Shown: piece after piece, positions 27,322-35,176 of the stretch
Numbering within the stretch: position 1 is the first letter of the stretch
Layout of the letters: each line of letters opens with the position of its first letter
Source: Mycobacterium sp. PO1
GTDB taxonomy: Bacteria; Actinomycetota; Actinomycetes; Mycobacteriales; Mycobacteriaceae
Direction: 5' to 3'
Assembly: GCF_017312405.1 (NCBI RefSeq)
Contig: NZ_BLTG01000010.1
Coordinates: forward strand, 1 to 64,000
Length of the DNA: 64,000 nucleotides
The notes under the pieces: model-generated
The model's input: only the letters and a program-made list of their open reading frames with translations
What the model was told of the DNA's origin: nothing
The model's database searches: none
Made by a program: the position numbers and the translations under genes

Positions 27322-28341
27322 TCAGCTCAGCTGGGCCAGGCCGGCGGCGACCAGCGGGCCGACGGCCTGCTCCACCTTGTCGCTGTCATCGGTGACACCG
27401 CTCTCGCGGGCCCGGTAGGCGATGCCCGCGCCGATGATCGCGAGCTTGAAATACGCCAGCGCCATGTAGAAGTCCCAGTTGTCCAGCGAACCGCCGGCGG
27501 CGGTGGCGTACTTCTCGGCCAGGGCGTCGGCGGTCGGGATCTGGTCGGCCGCCCACGCGGCGTCGGAATGCACCAGACGGAACGTCGGGTGCCGGTACAC
27601 GCACATCAGCGCCGCATCGGACAGCGGATCGCCCAGGGTCGACATCTCCCAGTCGAGGACGGCGACCACCTTGGTCGGATCGTTGTCGTCGAGGATCGTG
27701 TTGTCGATGCGGTAGTCACCGTGCACGATCGCCGCGCGGCTGTGGGCCGGGACCGCGGCGGCCAGCTTGGCGTGCAGCTTCTTCACGTCGTCGTCGCATG
27801 CGTCGTCGGCACGTTTGACGAGCTCCCACTGCGAACCCCAGCGCCGGACCTGTCGTTCCAGGTAGCCGGCCGGTTTACCGAAGTCGCCCAACCCCACCGC
27901 GTCAGGATCCACCGCGTGCAGGTCGGCGAGCACGGTGATCAGCGAGTCCACGCATGCTTCGATGGCGGCGGTGTCACCGATCTCGGCGAGTTGGTCGGAA
28001 TAGCGCACCACCCGGCCGGGCACGTATTCGACCATCTGGAACGGCGCGCCCAGCACCGAGTCGTCGTTGCGCATCGTCACCGCCCGCGCGACCGGCACCG
28101 GGGTGTCGGCCAGCGCGGCCACCACCCGGTATTCGCGCGCCATGTCGTGCGCCGACGGCGTCAGGCCGTGCAGCGGCGGCCGCCGCAGCACCCAGCGCGA
28201 CGTGTCGTCGCTGACGAGGAACGTCAGGTTCGAGCGGCCACCGGAGATGAACTCGGCACGCAGTTCTCCGCTGCGCGGCACCCCGGCGTCGCGCAGATGT
28301 CGGTCCAGGGCAGTGAGGTCGAGTCCGTCGAGGTCGGTCAC
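27322..28341 (-). CDS. APH/ACAD10-type phosphotransferase family protein
   Basis: A 339-residue aminoglycoside-phosphotransferase fold: FISGGRSNLTFLV glycine loop, WVLRRPP lysine region, catalytic IVHGDYRIDNTIL and VAVLDWEMSTLGDPLSD. It is the counterpart of Rv3761c, historically named FadE36 although it has no acyl-CoA dehydrogenase domain. Related domains are found fused to acyl-CoA dehydrogenases in ACAD10/11, where they phosphorylate hydroxyacyl-CoA. It follows the phosphatase gene by 10 bases, as an operon. Substrate unproven. Confidence 0.87.
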   Translation of the reverse strand: MTDLDGLDLTALDRHLRDAGVPRSGELRAEFISGGRSNLTFLVSDDTSRWVLRRPPLHGLTPSAHDMAREYRVVAALADTPVPVARAVTMRNDDSVLGAPFQMVEYVPGRVVRYSDQLAEIGDTAAIEACVDSLITVLADLHAVDPDAVGLGDFGKPAGYLERQVRRWGSQWELVKRADDACDDDVKKLHAKLAAAVPAHSRAAIVHGDYRIDNTILDDNDPTKVVAVLDWEMSTLGDPLSDAALMCVYRHPTFRLVHSDAAWAADQIPTADALAEKYATAAGGSLDNWDFYMALAYFKLAIIGAGIAYRARESGVTDDSDKVEQAVGPLVAAGLAQLS

Positions 28342-28351
28342 GCTGATCTGT

Positions 28352-28960
28352 CTACCATCGCGAATTGCGCGGCAATAAGTCCCATACGTGTTCGGTGGTG
28401 TTCACGGCCGCGACGGCCAGCCGGCCGGTGCGCGAGGACAGCAACCGGGTCACCGAGGCGTAGTCGACGTGAAACGACAGCAGCCGCTCGGTGCCCAGGA
28501 TGCGGTGCAGCAGCACATTGATCACCCCGCCGTGGCTGAACACCGCGACCGTGTCGTCGTGCTCGGCCTCCGCCACCAGGTCGTCGATCGCGGCGCCCAC
28601 CCGCCCCAGGAACTCCGACTCGTCCACTCCGCTGGGCAGCCGGCCGTCGATGAGGCGCTGCAACTCCTGCGGATTCTCCTTGGCGATCTGCTCGACGGGA
28701 ATGTAGTGCGGCAGGTCGCGGTCGTACTCGGCGAATCGTTCGTCGATCTCGATGGAGAGACCCAGTTTGTCGGCGACCGGTCGGCCTGTCTCGATCGCGC
28801 GGACCTGGGGGCTGCTCACCACGCGGGAGATCGGGAAGCGGGCCAGCGCGTCGGGCAGCCGCGCCGCCTGCGCCACACCTTCGTCGGACAGGCTCGGGTC
28901 GGAGCCCTGCCCGGGCTCGCTCCGCCGGGGTAACGCATGTCGGACCAGAAGCAGTTGCAC
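28352..28960 (-). CDS. Histidine phosphatase family protein
   Basis: A phosphoglycerate mutase-like fold with the nucleophile motif LLLVRHALPRR (RHA instead of the common RHG) and the second histidine in VAVFSHGGVINVLL. GTG at 28960 fits both the start of the fold and a leaderless mRNA: TATGGT (28967-28972, minus) ends 6 bases upstream. 202 residues. Cotranscribed with the downstream kinase-like gene; opposing kinase and phosphatase activities on one metabolite would be a neat pairing but are speculative. Confidence 0.87.
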   Translation of the reverse strand: MQLLLVRHALPRRSEPGQGSDPSLSDEGVAQAARLPDALARFPISRVVSSPQVRAIETGRPVADKLGLSIEIDERFAEYDRDLPHYIPVEQIAKENPQELQRLIDGRLPSGVDESEFLGRVGAAIDDLVAEAEHDDTVAVFSHGGVINVLLHRILGTERLLSFHVDYASVTRLLSSRTGRLAVAAVNTTEHVWDLLPRNSRW

Positions 28961-28978
28961 CGTGACACCATAGGACTC
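28961..28978. promoter_or_regulatory. Divergent promoter with shared -10 base pairs
   Basis: Eighteen bases separate two divergent start codons. TATGGT on the minus strand (28967-28972) and CACCAT on the plus strand (28966-28971) use almost the same base pairs and lie 6 and 7 bases from their GTG codons. Confidence 0.4.
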
Positions 28979-30061
28979 GTGCGCGCCTTCGCCTGCCCCG
29001 TGTGCGGGTCGTTCGCAGCGTTCGAGGCGACCGCCTGCTCGGTGTGCGCAGCGGCCATCGGCCTGCATCCGCCGTCGATGACGATGTTCCAACTCGGCGA
29101 CGAGGGTGTGGACATCGACGAGCGGTGTTGGATCCGCTGCACACAGAGCCTGACACTGGGCTGCAACTGGCTGGTTCCCGAGGACGGCGACGACGCCGGT
29201 GCCCGGGGCCGGTGCCTGCCGGACTCGTTGATCCGTCGCGAACCCGACGCCTCGGACACCGTCGCGCGGGAGAAACTGGCGCCCACCGCCCAGGCGCTAC
29301 GCCGGCTGATCTACCAACTGCTCGACCTGGGCCTGCCGGTGCAACCGTTCTGGCACACGGACGGACCGCCCGGGCTGGCGTTCGACCTGCTGTCGAGCTA
29401 CAGCGAGCGCGAGCGGGTGACGATCGGACACGCCGGCGGGGTGATCACCATCGACCTCGTCGAATCGCTCGACGCCTATCGCGAGTCCCTGCGGGTGCGA
29501 CTGGGCGAGCCGTACCGCACGATGCTCGGGCATTTCCGGCACGAGGTCGGCCACTACTACCAGCACATCCTCGTCGAAACCGGTTCGGGGGCGGACAGAT
29601 ACCTCGCCGAGTGCCGTGCGCTGTTCGGCGACGAGCAGGCCAGCTACGCCGCCGCGATCGACCGTCACTACCGCTTCGGTGCGCCCGCGAGCTGGGCCGA
29701 ATCGTTCATCTCGGAGTACGCCACGATGCACCCCTGGGAGGATTTCGCCGAGTGCTTCGCGCACTACCTGCACATCACCGACACCATCGACACCGCCCGC
29801 GAGGCGGGCATGGTGCTGCACGCCGATCGAGTGCGGTTCGCCGCCCCGCGCGATGTGGCACCGCTGGAATGCTATGACGACGTCCCCGTCGAACGGCTGC
29901 TCGACGACTGGTCGTGGATCTCGCTGTTCTTCAACAGGGTGAACACCGCGATGGGCAAGAATCCGCTGTATCCGTTCACGATCCCGCCGCCGGTCGTGAC
30001 CAAACTCGACTTCGTCCACCGGGTCGTTCGGGCGTCAGCCCGGGAGTGGAGAGCCGGATGA
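28979..30061 (+). CDS. Zinc-binding metallopeptidase with N-terminal zinc ribbon
   Basis: The N-terminus is a zinc ribbon (CPVCGSFAAFEATACSVC, two CxxC pairs). The catalytic part has HEVGH in GHFRHEVGHYYQHIL and a downstream WEDFAECFAHYLHITDT that should give the third ligand. This matches the putative zinc-binding metallopeptidase family (Peptidase_Mx type); no member with a known substrate comes to mind. GTG at 28979 (360 residues) avoids overlap with the divergent gene; ATG at 28937 would overlap it by 24 bases. Its stop overlaps the next start (ATGA). Confidence 0.82.
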   Translation: MRAFACPVCGSFAAFEATACSVCAAAIGLHPPSMTMFQLGDEGVDIDERCWIRCTQSLTLGCNWLVPEDGDDAGARGRCLPDSLIRREPDASDTVAREKLAPTAQALRRLIYQLLDLGLPVQPFWHTDGPPGLAFDLLSSYSERERVTIGHAGGVITIDLVESLDAYRESLRVRLGEPYRTMLGHFRHEVGHYYQHILVETGSGADRYLAECRALFGDEQASYAAAIDRHYRFGAPASWAESFISEYATMHPWEDFAECFAHYLHITDTIDTAREAGMVLHADRVRFAAPRDVAPLECYDDVPVERLLDDWSWISLFFNRVNTAMGKNPLYPFTIPPPVVTKLDFVHRVVRASAREWRAG

Positions 30062-30819
30062 CCTACCCCGCTGAGCTTTTCGACCTGACCGACCGGGTGG
30101 TCCTGATCACCGGCGGCAGCCGGGGGCTGGGGCGGGAAATGGCGTTCGCCGCGGCGCGGTGCGGTGCCGATGTCGTCATCGCCAGCCGCAAGTACGACTC
30201 CTGCGTGGCGACCGCCGAGGAGATCACCGCCGCGACGGGCCGGCGCGCATTCCCGTACGCCGTGCACGTGGGTCGGTGGGACGAGTTGGACGGCCTCGTC
30301 GACGCCGCCTATACCGAGTTCGGGCGCGTCGACGTGCTGGTCAACAACGCCGGCATGTCACCGCTGTACGACAAGCTGTCCGACGTCACCGAGAAGTTGT
30401 TCGACGCGGTGACGAACCTCAACCTCAAGGGGCCGTTCCGACTTTCGGCGCTGGTCGGTGAACACATGGTCGCCGACGGCGGCGGCTCCATCATCAACGT
30501 CAGCACGCACGGCTCGCTGCGCCCGCATCCATCGTTCATCCCCTACGCGGCCGCCAAGGCCGGGCTGAATGCGATGACCGAGGGCCTGGCACTGGCCCTC
30601 GGTCCGACCGTGCGGGTGAACACGCTGATGCCGGGTCCCTTCCTCACCGACGTCAGCGCGGCATGGGACTTCGGCGATTCCGCCAACCCGTTCGGTGACA
30701 GCGCGCTGCAGCGCGCTGGACAGCCTGCCGAGATCATCGGCGCCGCAGTGTTTCTCATGTCGGACGCGTCGAGTTTCACCACCGGTTCGATTCTGCGCGC
30801 CGACGGGGGAAGCGTCTGA
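30058..30819 (+). CDS. SDR family oxidoreductase
   Basis: A 253-residue classical SDR: TGGSRGLGREMA, VNNAGMSPLY, INVSTHGSLRPHPSFIPYAAAKAG (Ser-Tyr-Lys) and a C-terminal RADGGSV. Coupled to the metallopeptidase by ATGA overlap. Substrate unknown. The gene ends 11 bases before a 26-bp tandem repeat. Confidence 0.87.
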   Translation: MTYPAELFDLTDRVVLITGGSRGLGREMAFAAARCGADVVIASRKYDSCVATAEEITAATGRRAFPYAVHVGRWDELDGLVDAAYTEFGRVDVLVNNAGMSPLYDKLSDVTEKLFDAVTNLNLKGPFRLSALVGEHMVADGGGSIINVSTHGSLRPHPSFIPYAAAKAGLNAMTEGLALALGPTVRVNTLMPGPFLTDVSAAWDFGDSANPFGDSALQRAGQPAEIIGAAVFLMSDASSFTTGSILRADGGSV

Positions 30820-30830
30820 CCAGCCTGATT

Positions 30831-30922
30831 CGTCAGGGAGTGACTGCGGCACGACTCGTCAGGGAGTGACTCCGGCACGACTCGTCAGGGAGTGACTCCG
30901 GCACGACTCGTCAGGGAGTGAC
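30831..30922. repeat. 26-bp tandem repeat, three full copies and a 14-bp partial copy
   Basis: The 14-base core CGTCAGGGAGTGAC recurs at 30831, 30857, 30883 and 30909, each exactly 26 bases apart; the spacers are nearly identical (TCCGGCACGACT, with G for C at 30846). The last copy encodes the final codons and stop of the alkyl sulfatase on the minus strand, so the extra copies repeat that gene's stop region. GGAGT-G-ACTCC within the unit is a small palindrome. Confidence 0.9.
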
Positions 30923-32785
30923 GATGTCGAACGCGGGGTCGGGCCGGTCCAGCACCGACGTCAGTGATTCGAGCGCGGCTGCGTCGCCGGTGATCTGCAA
31001 GCCGGGCGAGTCGACGTCACCCCCGAGCAGGCTGATCAGCCGAAGCTTGCTGTCCAGGCGCAGGGTGGCGTGGGCGGTGGCCTCGTCGGCGGCTACCTTG
31101 CGGTAGACCAGCACGCCGTTGCGCAGCGTGAGCCGGTAGTTGTCCTGACCGCCGAAGGTGACGTCGATCGCGAGGTCCAGGTCCCAGGCGCGGGGGCCGT
31201 TGACGCTGATCGCCAGCACGTCGAACATCTGCTCGGGGGTCAGCTGTCCCATCATCGACGGTGACGCCGCCTGCGTCGGGGTGCCGAAGTTTCCGTCGCG
31301 CAGTTCGGTGGCCCCGGCCAGGAAGAAGTTGCGCCAGGTCGCGGTCTCGGAACCGTAGGCCAACTGCTCCAGGGTGTCCGCGTACAGCTGCCGCGCTGCG
31401 CCGTGATTCTCGTCGGTGAACACGGCGTGATCGAGAAGGGTTGCCGCCCAACGGAAATCTCCCTCGTCGAACGCGCTCTGTGCGAGTTCGACGACGCGCT
31501 CGAGGCCACCCATCGCCGCCACGTAGCGCGGCCCGATCGCTTCGGGTGGGTGCGGCCACAGCCGCGCCGGGTTGCCGTCGAACCAGCCCATGTAGCGCTG
31601 GTAGACGGCCTTGACGTTGTGGCTGACCGAGCCGTAGTAGCCATGGGCGTGCCAGGCCCGCTCCAGCGCCGGCGGCATCGCGAACGTCTCGGCGATCTCG
31701 ATGCCGGTGTAGCCCTGGTTGAGCTGGCGCAGCGTCTGGTCGTGCAGGTAGGCGTACAGATCTCGTTGCAGCGACAGGAATTCCACGATCTGTTCCTTGC
31801 CCCACGTCGGCCAGTGATGCGAGGCGAACACCACGTCGGCCCGATCGGCGAACGTGTCGATCGCTTCGGTGAGGTACCCGGCCCAGCCGTGCGGATCGCG
31901 TACCAGCGCGCCGCGCAGCGTCAGCAGGTTGTGCAGGTTGTGGGTGGCGTTCTCGGCCATGCACAACGCGCGGAACCGCGGAAAGTAGAAGTGCATCTCG
32001 GCCGGCGCCTCGGTTCCCGGGGCCATCTGGAACTCGATCTCGACACCGTCGACGGTGTGCTTCTCGCCGGTTTCGCGGATGTCGAGGGTCGGCACGATGA
32101 TCGCCACCTCGCCGGTCGACGGGGTCTGTCCGAGCCCGCAGCCCACCTGACCCTGCGGCCCGCGGGCCAGCGCCGCGCCGTACATGTAGCCGGCGCGGCG
32201 CGCCATCGCGGTACCGGCGTAGACGTTCTCCTGCACCGCATGCTCGGTGAAGCCTTCCGGGGCGATCACGGCGACCTTCCCGGCGTCGACGTCCTCCTGT
32301 GAGGTGACCCCGAGGACGCCGCCGAAGTGGTCGACGTGGCTGTGGGTGTAGATGACTGCTCTGACCTCCCGGTCCCCGCGATGCTGCCGGTAGAGCGCCA
32401 GCGCCGCGGCGGCGACCTCGGTGGACACCAACGGGTCGATCACGATGACGCCGGTGTCACCCTCGATGACCGTCATGTTCGACAGGTCGAAGCCGCGGAT
32501 CTGGTAGATCCCCGGCACCACCTCGTAGAGTCCCTGCTTGGCCACCAGGGTCGACTGCCGCCACAGGCTCGGGTGCACGCTGGTCGGCGCATCGCCGGTC
32601 AGGAACGCGTAGACGTCGTTGTCCCAGACCACGCGTCCGTCGGCGGCGGTGATGACGCAGGGGTCCTGCTTGGCGATGAACCCACGGTCGGCATCGGCGA
32701 AATCCCGGGTGTCGTCGAACGGCAGTGCGTTCAGGTGTTCGCGGTGGGCAGCCTCGATCGTCGCCGTGGGCGGCTTGTTCTCCAT
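30911..32785 (-). CDS. Alkyl sulfatase, metallo-beta-lactamase type (type III)
   Basis: The metal-binding motif THSHVDHFGG and later ENATHNLHN and SHHWPTWG define the SdsA1-type alkyl sulfatase: N-terminal MBL domain, a helical dimerisation domain, and a C-terminal SCP2-like domain (about 500-624). It hydrolyses alkyl sulfate esters. Start ATG at 32785 has TATCTT (32793-32798, minus) 7 bases upstream. 624 residues. Counterpart of Rv3762c. Its stop codon lies in the tandem repeat. Confidence 0.92.
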   Translation of the reverse strand: MENKPPTATIEAAHREHLNALPFDDTRDFADADRGFIAKQDPCVITAADGRVVWDNDVYAFLTGDAPTSVHPSLWRQSTLVAKQGLYEVVPGIYQIRGFDLSNMTVIEGDTGVIVIDPLVSTEVAAAALALYRQHRGDREVRAVIYTHSHVDHFGGVLGVTSQEDVDAGKVAVIAPEGFTEHAVQENVYAGTAMARRAGYMYGAALARGPQGQVGCGLGQTPSTGEVAIIVPTLDIRETGEKHTVDGVEIEFQMAPGTEAPAEMHFYFPRFRALCMAENATHNLHNLLTLRGALVRDPHGWAGYLTEAIDTFADRADVVFASHHWPTWGKEQIVEFLSLQRDLYAYLHDQTLRQLNQGYTGIEIAETFAMPPALERAWHAHGYYGSVSHNVKAVYQRYMGWFDGNPARLWPHPPEAIGPRYVAAMGGLERVVELAQSAFDEGDFRWAATLLDHAVFTDENHGAARQLYADTLEQLAYGSETATWRNFFLAGATELRDGNFGTPTQAASPSMMGQLTPEQMFDVLAISVNGPRAWDLDLAIDVTFGGQDNYRLTLRNGVLVYRKVAADEATAHATLRLDSKLRLISLLGGDVDSPGLQITGDAAALESLTSVLDRPDPAFDIVTP

Positions 32786-32835
32786 GTCTGCCAAGATAGC
32801 CACGCCGAGCCCGTCCGCGGTGGTTGACTGACGCA

Positions 32836-33384
32836 ATGGATGTACGTCGAGTGGTCACCGGGCACGATGCGTCCGGCAAGTCTGTGTTCGTCAGCGACGA
32901 AGCCGTCGCCCCGCGGAATCCGGTGCTGCTGCCCGGATCCGAGTTCACGATGCTGTGGGGCGGGGATGAAACGCCGCAGTTCCCCGATGACGGCTCGATG
33001 CCCAACTGGCACACCTACTTTCCGCCGGTGGGCGGGTTCCGGTTCTCGGTGTTCACGTTGCCGCCCGGGACCGCGGAGGCCAGGACGGACGACCTCACCA
33101 CCGAAGAGGCGATCGCCGACGGCGAGCAGAAGCTGCCGGGGCTGCTGGGTTACATGGAACTCGACGACCCCGGCATGCACACCACGGACACGATCGACTT
33201 CGAGGTGGTGCTGGAGGGCACCGTGATCCTCGAACTCGACGACGGAGCCGAGGTGACGCTGAACCCGGGTGACACCGTGGTGCAGAACGGCACCCGGCAC
33301 CGGTGGCGCAACCCTGGCGACGTGCCCGCCCGCCTCGCGCTGTTCGTCTGCGGCGCGCACCACGCCAAGGTCGACCGCGGCTGA
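32836..33384 (+). CDS. Cupin domain protein
   Basis: The C-terminal half is a single cupin barrel (FEVVLEGTVILELDDGAEVTLNPGDTVVQNGTRHRWRNPG). One expected metal ligand, H in the second motif (TRHRWRN), is present; the first motif has no HxH, so metal binding is uncertain. 182 residues from ATG 32836. Divergent from the alkyl sulfatase with 50 bases between. Likely a small-molecule binding or isomerase-type cupin; substrate unknown. Confidence 0.82.
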   Translation: MDVRRVVTGHDASGKSVFVSDEAVAPRNPVLLPGSEFTMLWGGDETPQFPDDGSMPNWHTYFPPVGGFRFSVFTLPPGTAEARTDDLTTEEAIADGEQKLPGLLGYMELDDPGMHTTDTIDFEVVLEGTVILELDDGAEVTLNPGDTVVQNGTRHRWRNPGDVPARLALFVCGAHHAKVDRG

Positions 33385-33385
33385 A

Positions 33386-33802
33386 TCAGCCGCTCTGCCC
33401 GGCCAGCCAGCGTTCAGCGCGCCGCTTGGACGCCCGGCCCAGCCACGCATCCTGGATCAGTTCACGCAGTTCGGTCAGCCCGATCTCACCGAGCCTGCTC
33501 TGCCGGATCAGCACCGACGGATGCCCGTCGAAGTGGCTGGTGGTGAAGAACGGCGACGCGGGGTCCTGGGTCAGTGCGAGCTTGTCGGCCTCGGACTCGA
33601 CCCAGATGACGATGACATCGGCGTAGCGCTCGCCGGTGTCCGGATCGACCGCATCGGACCGAGGCGTGCGGAAGAACACGAACGACTTGCCGCCCACCTG
33701 ATAGACGGCGTTGCCCGCCTTCGATCCCTCGATCCTGCTCACGTGCGGCATGCCCGCCGCGATCTCATGGACGTCGGCGACCGTGGCCGGCCGGTCAGCC
33801 AT
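33386..33802 (-). CDS. MmcQ/YjbR family protein
   Basis: A 138-residue protein with the YjbR fold pattern: GSKAGNAVYQVGGKSFVFFRTPR, a central FFTTSHFDGHPSVLIRQS and a C-terminal LRELIQDAWLGRASKRRAERWL. The family is a DNA-binding-like domain of unknown role. It overlaps the upstream phosphodiesterase gene by 8 bases in a three-gene operon. Confidence 0.83.
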   Translation of the reverse strand: MADRPATVADVHEIAAGMPHVSRIEGSKAGNAVYQVGGKSFVFFRTPRSDAVDPDTGERYADVIVIWVESEADKLALTQDPASPFFTTSHFDGHPSVLIRQSRLGEIGLTELRELIQDAWLGRASKRRAERWLAGQSG

Positions 33803-34301
33803 GCCGAGGCAACTGGTGCAGCTCGACGTCCGTCAGCGACGTCCCCCGCACCACAGCGGTCATGTAGGTGCAGTGCGGCTGGCGTCGCCGGTCGGTCGGC
33901 GAGCCCGGATTGAGCAGCCGCAAACCGGTTTTGGTGGTCGTGTCCCACGGGATGTGGCTGTGCCCGAACACCAGGACATCGGTGCCTGGATAGGCGCGCG
34001 CCATGCGCGCTTCCCGGCCCGTCGCCGCTCCGGTCTCGTGCACCACGGTGAACCGCAACCCGCCGAGGATCACATCGGCGCGCTCAGGCAGCCGGCGACG
34101 CAACTCGGCGCCGTCGTTGTTACCCCAGCACGCCACCAACCTCTTGGCGCGGGATTCCAGTTGGTCGAGCAGATCCGGTTCGACCCAGTCCCCGGCGTGG
34201 ATGACCACGTCGGCAGCGTCGACGGCGTCCCAGACCTGCTCCGGCAGATCCTTGGCGCGCTTGGGCAGGTGCGTGTCGGCGATCAGCAGAAGGCGCACCA
34301 C
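33795..34301 (-). CDS. YfcE-type metallophosphoesterase
   Basis: A 168-residue calcineurin-like phosphoesterase with all the metal-ligand motifs: LLIADTHLP (DxH), VIHAGDWVE (GD), CWGNND (GNxD), VVHE, and VFGHSHIP (GHxH). YfcE/MJ0936 proteins hydrolyse phosphodiesters. GTG at 34301 starts it 6 bases after the DinB gene; another GTG follows at once. Substrate unknown. Confidence 0.88.
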   Translation of the reverse strand: MVRLLLIADTHLPKRAKDLPEQVWDAVDAADVVIHAGDWVEPDLLDQLESRAKRLVACWGNNDGAELRRRLPERADVILGGLRFTVVHETGAATGREARMARAYPGTDVLVFGHSHIPWDTTTKTGLRLLNPGSPTDRRRQPHCTYMTAVVRGTSLTDVELHQLPRHG

Positions 34302-34307
34302 CCCAAC

Positions 34308-34862
34308 TTAACGGCGGGGCCGCCAGTCCGGCGGCGGGTCCTCACCGACCCGGCCGTCGACCGCCTCACGCAACAGATCGGCGTGGCCGGTGTGGCGGCC
34401 GTATTCCTCGATCAGATCGCATACCAGCCGGCGCAGACTCGCATGCTCGCCGGCGTCGTTGCTCACCGCGACCAACTGGTCCAGGCCGCCCCGCTGCAGC
34501 GCGGCGGCGAACCGCGTCCGGGAACGTTCGACCGCGTCGTCGTAGAGGGTGTAGAGCTGCTCGGGCGTGTCGCCGGCCGCCGAGGTGAACTCCCAGTCCT
34601 CGGTGCCGTCGAACAGCGATTCCCACGGCTCACCGACCGGGTCACCGGTCAGCTTCTGGGTGGTGATGAAGTCCTCGTTGATGGCCATGTGTTTGATCAG
34701 GCCGCCCAGCGTCAGGGCAGACGCGCCGATGCGGACGGACAAGCCGGCCGCATCGAGCCCGTCGGTCTTCCACTGAAACGTCATGCGCAGGCGATCGAGC
34801 GCGCCGAGAAGATGCTCGGCCTCAGTACCCGCCAGCGGCGGTTCCCAGGGAGGATCGGCCAT
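34308..34862 (-). CDS. DinB/DUF664 family protein
   Basis: A 184-residue four-helix DinB-like protein with metal-ligand histidines in LGGLIKHMAINEDF and EEYGRHTGHADLLREAVDG, the pattern of DUF664 and mycothiol-dependent enzymes. It may be a thiol-dependent transferase or isomerase. It is the first gene of the operon with the phosphodiesterase and YjbR genes and lies where M. tuberculosis has Rv3773c, beside hisC2. Confidence 0.83.
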   Translation of the reverse strand: MADPPWEPPLAGTEAEHLLGALDRLRMTFQWKTDGLDAAGLSVRIGASALTLGGLIKHMAINEDFITTQKLTGDPVGEPWESLFDGTEDWEFTSAAGDTPEQLYTLYDDAVERSRTRFAAALQRGGLDQLVAVSNDAGEHASLRRLVCDLIEEYGRHTGHADLLREAVDGRVGEDPPPDWRPRR

Positions 34863-34878
34863 GAGACCGAACTTAGAG

Positions 34879-34951
34879 CGCGCCCGAAGGGATTCGAACC
34901 CCTAACCTTCTGATCCGTAGTCAGATGCTCTATCCGTTGAGCTACGGGCGC
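34879..34951 (-). tRNA. tRNA-Arg(ACG)
   Basis: Acceptor GCGCCCG/CGGGCGC, anticodon arm TCTGA-CTACGGA-TCAGA (anticodon ACG), T-arm GGGGTTCGAATCCC; CCA is not encoded. A34 is the normal target of TadA, whose gene is at 19816-20265. Confidence 0.97.
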
Positions 34952-35004
34952 TTGTGGTGGTGCATGTTCAGTTGTATGACGCCGGCGAGCCGGCAATCTC
35001 ACCG

Positions 35005-35093
35005 CGGAGGCGAGAGGATTTGAACCTCCGGTCCACTTTGAGGTGGACAACTCATTAGCAGTGAGCCCCATTCGGCCGCTCTGGCACGCCTCC
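35005..35093 (-). tRNA. tRNA-Ser(GCU)
   Basis: Acceptor GGAGGCG/CGCCTCC, anticodon arm GCTCA-CTGCTAA-TGAGT (anticodon GCU), a long variable arm with the stem GTCCACCTC/AAAGTGGAC area, and T-arm GGTTCAAATCC; no encoded CCA. It reads AGC/AGU codons. It lies 53 bases from tRNA-Arg and could share its transcript. Confidence 0.97.
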
Positions 35094-35176
35094 TGACGTT
35101 TACCGCCGAGCCAAGAGCGTACACAGGCCCTGCCACGGGAAGCAAAGCAGATGCGGGCGGGCCATAAACTGGTCGG

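Noticed and set aside
27322..28341. Acyl-CoA dehydrogenase FadE36
   Set aside because: The traditional name does not fit; the sequence has kinase motifs (HGDYRIDN, LDWE) and no acyl-CoA dehydrogenase domain.
34879..35093. tRNA pair as a mobile-element attachment site
   Set aside because: No integrase gene or direct repeat of a tRNA 3' end is visible nearby.
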